DNA of 27,148 nt from an uncultured Variovorax sp. (GCA_946478645.1 CAMLCW010000020.1:1-27148); one strand, 5' to 3'. Counted from the stretch's first letter, positions 15,323 to 23,997 are shown. The notes: generated from the sequence alone by a model not told the origin. Program-made: numbers and translations.

Positions 15323-15939
15323 TTCTGGCCCCCGTTGGTCGGCGTGCCGGCCTGCTGCGAACCATAGGCGGTGCCCCAGCCCCAGACCTCGGCGCCCTTG
15401 CCGCGCTGCACCACGCGGGTGCGGAAGATGTCGGCCACCACGTCGCCGTCGCCGGCCAGCAGCGCCTTGGTCGAGCACATCTCGGCGCAGGCCGGCAGCT
15501 TGCCTTCGGCGAGCCGGTTGCGGCCGTACTTCTCGAACTCGGCCTCGGAGCCGTTGGCCTCGGGGCCACCGGCGCAGAAGGTGCACTTGTCCATCTTGCC
15601 GCGCACGCCGAAGGTGCCCTGCGAGGGGAACTGCGGCGCACCGAACGGGCAGGCGTACGAGCAGTAGCCGCAGCCGATGCACACATCTTTGTCGTGCAGC
15701 ACCACGCCTTCTTCGGTGCGGTAGAAGCACTGCACCGGGCACACCGCCATGCAGGGCGCGTCGGAGCAGTGCATGCAGGCGACCGAGATCGATTTCTCGC
15801 CGGGCACACCGTCATTGAGCGTGACCACGCGGCGGCGGTTCACGCCCCAGGGCACCTCGTTCTCGTTCTTGCAGGCCGTGACGCAGCCGTTGCATTCGAT
15901 GCAGCGCTCGGCGTCGCAGACAAATTTCATTCGTGCCAT
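15319..15939 (-). CDS. fdhB: Formate dehydrogenase beta subunit, four-cluster iron-sulfur protein
   Basis: This 206-residue electron-transfer subunit links the molybdopterin subunit to cytochrome b. Sixteen cysteines form four 4Fe-4S sites: Cys13/16/19/23, Cys55/58/63/67, Cys87/90/93/97, and Cys119/122/151/155, the ferredoxin arrangement of FdnH/FdoH-type subunits. There is no C-terminal membrane helix, whereas E. coli FdnH (about 294 residues) is anchored by one; this protein ends in a short Gly/Thr/Gln tail. It has no signal peptide and is probably carried across the membrane by the Tat signal of the alpha subunit. ATG 15939 has an AAGGAAG ribosome site, 9 bp after the alpha stop. The stop overlaps the lipoprotein start. 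Confidence 0.94.
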   Translation of the reverse strand: MARMKFVCDAERCIECNGCVTACKNENEVPWGVNRRRVVTLNDGVPGEKSISVACMHCSDAPCMAVCPVQCFYRTEEGVVLHDKDVCIGCGYCSYACPFGAPQFPSQGTFGVRGKMDKCTFCAGGPEANGSEAEFEKYGRNRLAEGKLPACAEMCSTKALLAGDGDVVADIFRTRVVQRGKGAEVWGWGTAYGSQQAGTPTNGGQK

Positions 15940-15948
15940 AGCGCTTCC

Positions 15949-18933
15949 TTATGCCTTTTCCACGTTGCAGATCGTGGTCTTGGTTTCTTGCATCATGGTC
16001 ACGCTGTCGTAACCGTAGGTCGTGGCGGTGTTGATCGCCTCGCCGCGCACCACCGGCGCCGCACCCTTCGGGTAGTGGGCGATCATGTCCGCGCCCTGCC
16101 ATCGTCCCGAGAAGTGGAACGGCATGAACACGGTGTCGGGCCCGACGCGCTCGGTCACGAGCGCCTGCACGTTGAGCTTGGCGCCCGTGGGCGTGTGCAC
16201 CCAGGCGCGCTCGCCGTTGCGGATGCCCTTCTCGGCCGCGACCTTCGGGTTGATCTCGATGAACATCTCCTGCTGCAGTTCGGCCAGCCAGGGGTTCGAG
16301 CGTGTCTCCTCGCCGCCGCCTTCGTACTCGACGAGCCGCCCCGAAGTCATGATGTACGGGAACTTCTCGGCCACCTTGTCGGCGATGTTCTTCTGCTGCA
16401 CGGTCTTGTAGAGCGTGGGCAGGCGCCAGAACGCCATCTTGTCGTCGTGCGTCGGGTACTTGGCCATGAGGTCGGGCCGCGTGCCGTAGAGCGGCTCGCG
16501 GTGCTGCGGGATCGCGTCGGGGAAGTTCCAGACCACCGCGCGCGCCTTGGCATTGCCGAAGGGATGGCAGCCGTGGTTCTTCATGAACACGCGGATCATG
16601 CCGCCCGAGTTGTCGGTCTTCCAGTTCTTGCCTTCGGCCAACTGCTTCTCGGGCTCGGTGAGTTCGTCCCACCAACCGAGCTTCTTGAGCAGCACGTGGT
16701 CGAGCTCGGGGTAGCCGGTGGTGATGTCGGCGCCGAGCGAGTGCGAACCGTCCTCGGCCAGCAGGTTCTGCCCGTCGCGCTCCACGCCGAAGTTCGCGCG
16801 GAAGTTGCCGCCGCCGTCCATCACGTGCTTGGAGGTGTCGTACAGGTTGGCCGAGCCCGGGTGCTTGAGCTCGGGCGTGCCGAAGCAGGGCCACGGCAGG
16901 CCGAAGTAGTCGCCCGTGAGGTCGTAGCCGTTGACCTTGTCCTTCACGCCGGCCTTGGCCTTGAGCGTGCGCACGTCGAAGGCGCCCATGTTGCGCATGT
17001 GGGCCTGCAGGCGCTCCGGACTCTGGCCCGTGTAGCCGATGGTCCAGACGCACTTGTTGATCTCGCGCAGGATGTCGTCGGGAATGGGCTCGTCCATGCC
17101 CTTGACCTTCTGCATCTTGTAGTTCTTGCTGAGCTCCTTGCCGAAGCCCAGGCGATCGGCGAACTGCTGCATGATCATGTGGTCGCTGCGGCTTTCCCAC
17201 AGCGGCTCGATGACCTTCTCGCGCCACTGGAGCGAGCGGTTCGAGGCCGTGACCGAGCCGCTGGTCTCGAACTGGGTGCAGGCCGGCAGCAGGTAGACCG
17301 CGCGGTTGGGGTTCAGGTCCTCGGGCCGGCCGGGCATGGCCGCCATGGCCGCGGTGGCCGAGGGATACGGGTCGACCACCACGAGCAGGTCGAGCTTGTC
17401 CATCGCGCGCTTCATCTCGAGGCCGCGGGTCTGCGAATTGGGCGCGTGGCCCCAATAGAACACGCCGCGCAGGTTCGAGTCCTGGTCGATGAGTTCGTTC
17501 TTCTCGAGCACGCCGTCGATCCAGCGCGACACCGTGATGCCGGGCTTGCTCATCATCGCGGGCGACGAGAAGCGGCTCTTGATCCATTCGAAGTCGACGC
17601 CCCAGGCAGTGGCGAAGTGCTTCCACGAGCCCTCGACGATGCCGTAATAGCCGGGCAGCGAATCGGGATTCGGGCCCACGTCGGTGGCGCCCTGCACGTT
17701 GTCGTGGCCGCGGAAGATATTGGTGCCGCCCCCCGACTTGCCCACGTTGCCGAGCGCGAGCTGCAGGATGCACGAGGCACGCACCATGGCGTTGCCGATC
17801 GAGTGCTGGGTCTGGCCCATGCACCAGACGATGGTGCCGGGGCGGTTCTCGTTGAGCCAGGTCGCGATCTTGACCATCTGCGCCTCGGAGACGCCGCAGG
17901 CTTCCTCGACCTTGTCGGGCGTCCACTTGGCCAGCACGTCTTCGCGCACCTTGTCCATGCCGAACACGCGGTCGTTGATGTAGCGCTTGTCTTCCCAGCC
18001 GTTCTTGAAGATGTGGTGCAGCAGGCCGAACAGGAACGGAATGTCCGATCCCGAGCGGATGCGCACGTATTCGTCGGCCTTGGCCGCCGTGCGCGTGAAG
18101 CGCGGGTCGACCACGATCATCTTGCAGCCATGCTCCTTGGCATGGAGCATGTGCAGCATGCTGACCGGGTGCGCCTCGGCCGCGTTGGAGCCGATGTACA
18201 GCGCGACCTTGGCGTTGCGCATGTCGTTGTACGAATTGGTCATGGCGCCGTAGCCCCATGTGTTCGCGACGCCGGCCACGGTGGTCGAGTGGCAGATGCG
18301 TGCCTGGTGGTCGCAGTTGTTGCTGCCCCAGAAGCTCACGAACTTGCGCATCAGGTACGACTGCTCGTTGCTGTGCTTGGACGAGCCGATCCAATAGACT
18401 GAATCGGGCCCGCTGGCCTGGCGCAGTTCCTTGAGCCGCGCGGTGATCTCGTCGAGCGCGGTGTCCCAGCTGATGCGCTCGTACTTGCCGTTGACCAGCT
18501 TCATCGGGTAGCGCAGCCGGTATTCGCCGTGGCCGTGCTCGCGCAGGGCCGCGCCCTTGGCGCAGTGTGCGCCGAGGTTGAGCGGCGAGTCGAACACCGG
18601 CTCCTGGCGCACCCAGACGCCGTTCTCGACCACCGCGTCGGAGGCGCAGCCGACCGAGCAGTGCGAGCACACGGTGCGCTTGATCTCGACCTTGCCGGCG
18701 CCGATGGCCGTGGGCCGTGCGTCGCCGGCCGCCTCGGCCTTGCGCATCAGCGTGAGCTGGCCCGCGGCCAGCCCGACGCCCACGCCCAGGCCCGAGCGCC
18801 GCAGGAAGGCGCGCCGGTCCATGGTGGGCAGCGCGCCCGACAGGCCGCGCTGGAGGCTGTGGATGAACGCGGACGACCCGCGCTCGCCTTGCCGCGCAGG
18901 ATGCGCAGCGTTCGTTTTCTTGGTCAGCAGCAT
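15949..18933 (-). CDS. fdhA: Formate dehydrogenase alpha subunit, molybdopterin-dependent, Cys type, Tat-exported
   Basis: This 994-residue catalytic subunit oxidises formate to CO2 at a molybdenum (or tungsten) bis-pterin centre. A twin-arginine signal lies at 38-70 (MDRRAFLRRSGLGVGVG, with Arg40-Arg41), so the enzyme acts in the periplasm. One 4Fe-4S cluster is bound by Cys89, Cys92, Cys96 and Cys124. The active-site metal ligand is Cys214 in DHQARICHS, with catalytic His215; E. coli FdnG has selenocysteine here. The C-terminal pterin-binding domain includes MTSGRLVEYEGGGEETRSNP and FMPFHFSGRWQG. The chosen start gives 37 residues before the Tat motif; ATG 18822 (Met38) is an alternative start. 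It follows the small Tat peptide gene by 14 bp. Confidence 0.95.
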   Translation of the reverse strand: MLLTKKTNAAHPARQGERGSSAFIHSLQRGLSGALPTMDRRAFLRRSGLGVGVGLAAGQLTLMRKAEAAGDARPTAIGAGKVEIKRTVCSHCSVGCASDAVVENGVWVRQEPVFDSPLNLGAHCAKGAALREHGHGEYRLRYPMKLVNGKYERISWDTALDEITARLKELRQASGPDSVYWIGSSKHSNEQSYLMRKFVSFWGSNNCDHQARICHSTTVAGVANTWGYGAMTNSYNDMRNAKVALYIGSNAAEAHPVSMLHMLHAKEHGCKMIVVDPRFTRTAAKADEYVRIRSGSDIPFLFGLLHHIFKNGWEDKRYINDRVFGMDKVREDVLAKWTPDKVEEACGVSEAQMVKIATWLNENRPGTIVWCMGQTQHSIGNAMVRASCILQLALGNVGKSGGGTNIFRGHDNVQGATDVGPNPDSLPGYYGIVEGSWKHFATAWGVDFEWIKSRFSSPAMMSKPGITVSRWIDGVLEKNELIDQDSNLRGVFYWGHAPNSQTRGLEMKRAMDKLDLLVVVDPYPSATAAMAAMPGRPEDLNPNRAVYLLPACTQFETSGSVTASNRSLQWREKVIEPLWESRSDHMIMQQFADRLGFGKELSKNYKMQKVKGMDEPIPDDILREINKCVWTIGYTGQSPERLQAHMRNMGAFDVRTLKAKAGVKDKVNGYDLTGDYFGLPWPCFGTPELKHPGSANLYDTSKHVMDGGGNFRANFGVERDGQNLLAEDGSHSLGADITTGYPELDHVLLKKLGWWDELTEPEKQLAEGKNWKTDNSGGMIRVFMKNHGCHPFGNAKARAVVWNFPDAIPQHREPLYGTRPDLMAKYPTHDDKMAFWRLPTLYKTVQQKNIADKVAEKFPYIMTSGRLVEYEGGGEETRSNPWLAELQQEMFIEINPKVAAEKGIRNGERAWVHTPTGAKLNVQALVTERVGPDTVFMPFHFSGRWQGADMIAHYPKGAAPVVRGEAINTATTYGYDSVTMMQETKTTICNVEKA

Positions 18934-18947
18934 CGTGGGTGTCCGCT

Positions 18948-19178
18948 TCAGGCCGAAGCGGTCCTGTAGTAGTGCTTGACGTGTTCGCTGAGCGAATAAC
19001 CGCCGCCGTTCTCAGGGGCGGGCTTCAGCGCCGGTGCGGCGGCCTCGACGGCCGCGGGGGCCGGGGTGACCTTGGGCAGCACCGACACCGCTGCGACCGC
19101 GGCGCCCGCACTGGCGGCACCCAGAAAGAAACCTCGACGCGAGGCCGGCTTGGTGCCGGCCGTTTGGCTGTCCTGCAT
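18948..19178 (-). CDS. Small Tat-signal protein of the formate dehydrogenase region
   Basis: This 76-residue protein contains a twin-arginine signal, ASRRGFFLGAASAGAAVAAV (residues about 12-31), then an Ala/Pro-rich linker and a short conserved end, YSLSEHVKHYYRTA. It matches my recollection of the family named formate dehydrogenase region TAT target (TIGR02811), found next to formate dehydrogenase alpha genes. ATG 19178 is chosen because GGAGATC precedes it; an in-frame ATG at 19232 would add 18 residues before the Tat signal. It lies 14 bp upstream of the alpha gene. No cofactor motif is visible. A role in assembly or export of the alpha subunit is inferred. Confidence 0.85.
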   Translation of the reverse strand: MQDSQTAGTKPASRRGFFLGAASAGAAVAAVSVLPKVTPAPAAVEAAAPALKPAPENGGGYSLSEHVKHYYRTASA

Positions 19179-19291
19179 GTGATCTCCAGGAGTGGCTTGG
19201 GGCAAACCAGATATGAACCGATTTGCATACATGTGGATACTAGTCGAGACCCTTATTCCCGACCAACGAACTCATCCTTAGGGTGGCAGCC
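19179..19291 (-). promoter_or_regulatory. Intergenic region upstream of the Tat peptide/fdhA genes, likely internal promoter
   Basis: At 113 bp this is the largest gap inside the dehydrogenase block and is AT-richer than its surroundings. On the minus strand TTGGTC is followed 18 bases later by TAGTAT, a weak sigma-70-like pair. A promoter driving the catalytic genes separately from the accessory genes is plausible. No convincing FNR dyad was seen. Confidence 0.3.
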
Positions 19292-19924
19292 CTACCCGAG
19301 CATGTCGAAGCCCTGGACCTCGACCTCGGCGAAGGCCCGCGTGAACCCCGCGAGCGACGCATAGAAGCTGGCCTTGGGGTGTTGCGCGACCGCATCGCAC
19401 ATGGCGGGCAGCCACGGCTGCAGGTGGGTCGAGAAGAAGGCCTGCTGCTGCGCCAGGTTGGACACAGCCGCGTCATCGCCCGCGATGAGGTAGCGCATCA
19501 CCTCGAACAGGCAGGCGACGTGGTCCTCGCTCTCCGGCACCGCGTCGTCGCGGGCCAGGCCCAGCCGCGCGAGGTCGGTGCGCAGGTGCGCGAGCGGCTT
19601 GTCGTTGAGGAAGCCGCTCAGGTAGTGCGAGCCGAACAGGACCACCTCGGGCTTGCCCATGCCGCCGAAGAGCGCGTCGAATTCGGCTCGCACGGCGGCC
19701 GCGTCGGTGGCGCGCGCCGCGCCGACGAGTTGCCGCCACGGCTCCTCGAGGAAGGCCCCGGCCGCGGGCGCCTCGGTGGGCGCCACCTCGAAGGCGGCGA
19801 GCAGTTCGGCGTCGGGCGCCGCATACCAGAGGCGCGCGAGCAGGCCGTAGACCTCGGCGCGCGCGATCTCCTCGTCGAGGGCGGAGGTCGCGAACGGGGA
19901 AGTCGCGAAGGGGGAATCGCTCAT
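19292..19924 (-). CDS. TorD/DmsD-type molecular chaperone for the molybdoenzyme
   Basis: This 210-residue, all-helical cytoplasmic chaperone of the TorD family would bind the Tat leader or the apo-form of the alpha subunit until cofactor insertion is complete. The family motif is at 131-147, ESEDHVACLFEVMRYLI, preceded by VVLFGSHYLSGFLNDKPL and followed by QAFFSTHLQPWLPAMCDAV. ATG 19924 overlaps the stop of the large iron-sulfur gene (ATGA); the longer open frame is a shadow. The N-terminus contains a tandem SPFATSPFATS repeat from a 15-bp DNA duplication. No zinc or cofactor motif is seen. Confidence 0.88.
   Translation of the reverse strand: MSDSPFATSPFATSALDEEIARAEVYGLLARLWYAAPDAELLAAFEVAPTEAPAAGAFLEEPWRQLVGAARATDAAAVRAEFDALFGGMGKPEVVLFGSHYLSGFLNDKPLAHLRTDLARLGLARDDAVPESEDHVACLFEVMRYLIAGDDAAVSNLAQQQAFFSTHLQPWLPAMCDAVAQHPKASFYASLAGFTRAFAEVEVQGFDMLG
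19887..19916. repeat. Two-unit 15-bp tandem repeat in the TorD-like gene
   Basis: Units at 19887-19901 and 19902-19916 differ at one base. They encode the repeated Ser-Pro-Phe-Ala-Thr near the chaperone N-terminus, outside the conserved fold. Replication slippage could change the copy number without breaking the frame. Confidence 0.85.
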
Positions 19925-22053
19925 AGCTGCGTGATCTTCATTTCGTTCTGCGCGCTGTACAGGTCGATCACCCGGCAGTCGCTGCACATCTTGAGCCGCT
20001 CGAGCGCCTCGCCCTGGAACATCGCATGGCCCGCGAGCTTGCCGAGCATCGACTCGATCGCCTTGTGGGTGCCGAACGGCTTGCTGCAGCGGATGCAGGC
20101 CCAGGGCTTGGCCTCGTTGAGCACCACCGGCCGCTTGCGTTCGGGCGCGGCCAGGAGCCGCGGCACGAGCGTGACCGCGTTCTCCGGGCAGGTGGTCTGG
20201 CACAGGCCGCACTGCACGCAGTTCTTCTCGATGAAGCGCAGCTGCGGCGCATTCTGGTTGTCCTGCAGCGCGCTGGCGGGACAGGCGCTCACGCAGGCCA
20301 GGCACAAGGTGCAGCTGTCCTTGTCGACAGTGACGGCGCCGAACGGCGAACCGGCGGGCAGCGGGATCGCGAGCGGCTCGGCGGCCAACGGCGCGGCCAT
20401 TGCCGGCGCCTGCGCCATCAGGTGGTCGAGCGTCATCTCGAGCGTGCCGCGCTTCTCGGCGCTGGTGGCAAAGCGCGCCGCGGCCGCGGGCACCCGCTGG
20501 CGCGTCACGCGCAGGCCCGCGAGCGCCGCATCGAGCGCGGCCGGCTCGGTGGCCTCGATCAGGTGGAAATGGGTGCCGGTGTAGCCCAGGCCCGCGAGCA
20601 GCGCCTGCGCCACGGCCATTTGCTGCCGGAGCGCGGCGATGTATTCGGGCGCTTCATCACCGGTGGCCAGCACGGCCACCTGCGCGGCGCCGAAGGCGAT
20701 GGCGGCGAGCCACAGATCGATGCCGGTGCTCGCGGCATGCCGCAGCGCCACCGGCAGCACGTGCGCGGGCACGCCGGCGGGCCCGCCCGCACGGCCGCGG
20801 CCGAGTTGGGCGGAACGGCCGAGGCGTTCGACCACCGCCTGGCCGCCCTCCTCGCCGTGCAGCAGCACGGTGGCATCGCGGCCGTCCGCCGCGGCATAGG
20901 CGGCCAGCAGCGTGCGGAGCTTGCGGCCCTGGTCGGTGGTGCGCGGATAGGTGTAGCCCAGCGCACCCGTGGGGCACACGGTGGTGCAGGCGCCGCAGCC
21001 GACGCAGAGCTGGGGATTGACGACGATGCGCTGGCGCGCCTTGTCGCTCGAGATCGCGTGCGCCGAGCAGACCTCGACGCAGGCGTTGCAGCCGACGACC
21101 TCGTTGCGGCTGTGGGCGCAGAGCTTCTGCTTGTAGTCGAAGAACTTGGGCTTCTCGAACTCGCCCACGAGCTCGCGCAGGCGCAGCAGCGTCGCCAGGC
21201 CCTCGGCGTGCGCGAGCCCGCCCGCGAGGTGGAAGTAACCCTGCGGCGGCGCATGCCAGTCGATCAGCGCGCTGGCGCCGAGGTCGAGCACGATGTCGAA
21301 TTCGGCGTCGAGCGCCTCGGGCGCGCGGTCGAAGCGGATGGCGCCGGCCACCGTGCAGGCGGCCTCGCAGTCGCGGTGCGAGCCGCACTTGGCAAGGTCG
21401 ACCTGGTAGTCGAGCCCGATCGCCTGCTCGGGGCAGGCGGCGACGCAGGCGTTGCAGCGCGTGCACAGGTCGAGGTCGATCGGGTTGTCGCGCGTCCAGC
21501 GCAGCGAGAACGCGCCGAGCCAGCCCTGCAGCGCCTCGATGCGCCCGGCCATCACAGGCCAGCGGCGCTCCTGCGCACCGCCGGCAGCGCCGGGGCCGGT
21601 GGAGAAGATGGAGACCTGCAGGCTGTCGGCCACGAGCGCCGCGGCCTGCTCGGCCTGATCGAGCGGACCGACGATCAGAAGGCGGCCCTGGCTCGCATAG
21701 CTCACGGTCGGCACCGGATCGGGTTCGGGCAGGCGGGCCAGCGCCAGCAGCGCAGCGATCTTGGGACTCGCGTTCTTCGCGTCGCGGCTCCAGCCGCCGG
21801 TCTCGCGGATGTTCACGAAGCGGATCGGCGAGGTGGCGCCTTCGGTCTGTTCGGCGAGTTCGGTAAAAAGCTGCCGCTCCTGGGTGCAGGCCACGACGAC
21901 GTCGTCGCCTGAGCGGACGGCGCGCTGGAAAGCGGGCGCCTCGCGGCGGCACAGGGCGGAATGGAGGGGCAGCGTCTCAGCCAGTGCCGCGCCGAGCGTC
22001 TTCGGCTCGAGCGGCATCGTCTGGTTGCAGTCGCAGATCAGCGTGGTGGTCAT
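19921..22053 (-). CDS. Large multi-cluster 4Fe-4S protein of the formate dehydrogenase region
   Basis: This 710-residue soluble protein has no signal or membrane segment, so it is probably cytoplasmic. Ferredoxin-type motifs lie at Cys197/200/203/207, Cys350/353/356/360, Cys581/584/587/591 and Cys612/615/618/622. Further cysteines are at 223/229/233 and 312/322/325/329, and two terminal pairs at 653/656 and 690/693. The N-terminus MTTTLICDCNQTMPLEPKTL and the cysteine-poor 390-570 domain are unlike simple ferredoxins. Homologues sit beside formate dehydrogenase genes with DUF3305/DUF3306 in other proteobacteria, from recollection. Electron supply for enzyme maturation, or an alternative electron exit, is possible. 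ATG 22053 is chosen over an in-frame ATG at 22080 because the MTTTLICDCN start looks conserved. It overlaps DUF3306 by 77 bp and the chaperone by 4 bp. Confidence 0.85.
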   Translation of the reverse strand: MTTTLICDCNQTMPLEPKTLGAALAETLPLHSALCRREAPAFQRAVRSGDDVVVACTQERQLFTELAEQTEGATSPIRFVNIRETGGWSRDAKNASPKIAALLALARLPEPDPVPTVSYASQGRLLIVGPLDQAEQAAALVADSLQVSIFSTGPGAAGGAQERRWPVMAGRIEALQGWLGAFSLRWTRDNPIDLDLCTRCNACVAACPEQAIGLDYQVDLAKCGSHRDCEAACTVAGAIRFDRAPEALDAEFDIVLDLGASALIDWHAPPQGYFHLAGGLAHAEGLATLLRLRELVGEFEKPKFFDYKQKLCAHSRNEVVGCNACVEVCSAHAISSDKARQRIVVNPQLCVGCGACTTVCPTGALGYTYPRTTDQGRKLRTLLAAYAAADGRDATVLLHGEEGGQAVVERLGRSAQLGRGRAGGPAGVPAHVLPVALRHAASTGIDLWLAAIAFGAAQVAVLATGDEAPEYIAALRQQMAVAQALLAGLGYTGTHFHLIEATEPAALDAALAGLRVTRQRVPAAAARFATSAEKRGTLEMTLDHLMAQAPAMAAPLAAEPLAIPLPAGSPFGAVTVDKDSCTLCLACVSACPASALQDNQNAPQLRFIEKNCVQCGLCQTTCPENAVTLVPRLLAAPERKRPVVLNEAKPWACIRCSKPFGTHKAIESMLGKLAGHAMFQGEALERLKMCSDCRVIDLYSAQNEMKITQL

Positions 22054-22612
22054 CGGTTGTCTGGCTTGCCGGCTGCGCATCGGCGACCGGCTGGCTGGGG
22101 GGATCTCCCGGAGGTTCGGACTGTGCCACGTCCGGCGCCGCTGCGCCGCTTTCCCGGGCTTCGGCCTCGGCTTCGTCCTTTTCCTCCTGCTCGAACAGCT
22201 TGAGGAACTTGGCGCTGGCCATCTGGCGCAGCACGCTGTCCGGAATCGGCGTCGACTGGGAATAGTCGTCGATGTAGACGTCCATGCGGTCCATCACATT
22301 GAACTGCGGATCGGCAAAGAGCTTGCGGAAGGCCGTGTTCTTGACCTCGGGCGCCACGCTCCTGGCCACGAAGGGGCGAAAGTCGGATTCGGGTGTGAGC
22401 GCTTCGGCGTCCTCGAGCGTGGGCGGCGGCGGTTCCACGGGCGTCTCGGCGAGCGCCTGCGCGGGCGCTGACGCGGCCGGCACCGGCACATCTTCTGCGG
22501 CGGTCAGCGGGGCGGCTGCCAGCGCGGGCTCGTCGGCTTGCGGCGGCGGCAAAGGCTCTTCGCGCGCCGCCTGCTTGCGCCGCGACCAGCGGCCGAAGAA
22601 ATTCTCAGACAT
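21977..22612 (-). CDS. DUF3306 domain protein
   Basis: This 211-residue protein matches the DUF3306 family found with formate dehydrogenase genes; its function is unknown. The signature N-terminus MSENFFGRWSRRKQAA is followed by a Pro/Ala/Glu-rich acidic region (about 18-75). The conserved core, about 76-150, holds ESDFRPFVARSVAPEVKNTA, LRKLF-like FRKLFADPQFNVMDRMDVYI and IPDSVLRQMASAKFLKLF. The tail is acidic and disordered-looking. Its 3' end runs 77 bp into the iron-sulfur gene in another frame, so the last 25 or so residues (rich in Asp, Ala, Arg) may be a read-on extension. Its start overlaps the DUF3305 stop by 8 bp. Confidence 0.85.
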   Translation of the reverse strand: MSENFFGRWSRRKQAAREEPLPPPQADEPALAAAPLTAAEDVPVPAASAPAQALAETPVEPPPPTLEDAEALTPESDFRPFVARSVAPEVKNTAFRKLFADPQFNVMDRMDVYIDDYSQSTPIPDSVLRQMASAKFLKLFEQEEKDEAEAEARESGAAAPDVAQSEPPGDPPSQPVADAQPASQTTDDHHADLRLQPDDAARAEDARRGTG

Positions 22613-23150
22613 CGCCGGCCCCGCGTCCGCGTTTTTTCTCGGTCGTGACGCTGGCCGCGTTGCCGAAGCGGTCGACCAGCGGCCGGAAGCTCTCGGGGCG
22701 CTTGCGCCGCCGGGGTTCCATCGCGTAATTTTCCTGCACGAAGCCGCGCATCCACCCGACCACTTCCTCGGGCGCGGGCACCTGCTCCACGGTCTCCTGC
22801 GCGTCGAGCCAGCGGCCGGCCTCGTTGTAGCTCAGGCTCACCACCACCGGCCGGGCGATCGGCTCGTCGGCGACGGTGGGCGCCTCTTCCATGCGCCACA
22901 GCACGAACCAGCAGGGCGCGGGCGTGGTGGCGTTGAGGTGGTAGCCCTCCGCATCGTCGCGGAACAGCTCGGTCTTGAAGCCGGGATGCAGCCAGCGCTG
23001 CACATCCTCGGTCGCATCGATCAGGCGCGGCTCGGTGCCGGCACCGGGCTGGTCGGGGGCGACGCTCTCGAGAATCCAGCGCCAGGATTGCCAGCGGCTG
23101 TGGACGCGCTCGCGGCGCATCACGACGGCGACATCGATCGAAGGATTCAT
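22605..23150 (-). CDS. DUF3305 domain protein
   Basis: This 181-residue protein fits DUF3305, an uncharacterised family that travels with DUF3306 and formate dehydrogenase. It starts MNPSIDVAVVMRRERVHSRW; the core includes SWRWILESVAP, LHPGFKTELFRDDAEGYHLN, CWFVLWRMEE and VVSLSYNEAGRWLDAQE. The C-terminus (about 155-181) is strongly basic. ATG 23150 removes eight unlikely residues of the longer frame. There is no signal or membrane segment, so it is probably cytoplasmic. It lies 43 bp after modC with no terminator visible between, so transcription from the mod genes could continue into it. Confidence 0.85.
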   Translation of the reverse strand: MNPSIDVAVVMRRERVHSRWQSWRWILESVAPDQPGAGTEPRLIDATEDVQRWLHPGFKTELFRDDAEGYHLNATTPAPCWFVLWRMEEAPTVADEPIARPVVVSLSYNEAGRWLDAQETVEQVPAPEEVVGWMRGFVQENYAMEPRRRKRPESFRPLVDRFGNAASVTTEKKRGRGAGDV

Positions 23151-23193
23151 GCGGCGATCGTAGCGCCGCGGCATACCGGCTTCGGATCGAGGG

Positions 23194-23993
<800 letters not shown>

Positions 23994-23997
<4 letters not shown>

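Noticed and set aside
15694..18402. 902-codon plus-strand open frame
   Set aside because: It is antisense to fdhA, a clear molybdopterin enzyme, and its Val/His/Leu/Arg-rich composition is typical of a codon-bias shadow.
19279..19294. Possible terminator hairpin TAGGG-N6-CCCTA at the end of the TorD-like gene
   Set aside because: It has only five pairs, includes the stop codon itself and is not followed by a T-run.
20026..21912. 628-codon plus-strand open frame
   Set aside because: It lies antisense to the iron-sulfur gene, whose cysteine motifs are unambiguous; no domain is visible in the antisense frame.
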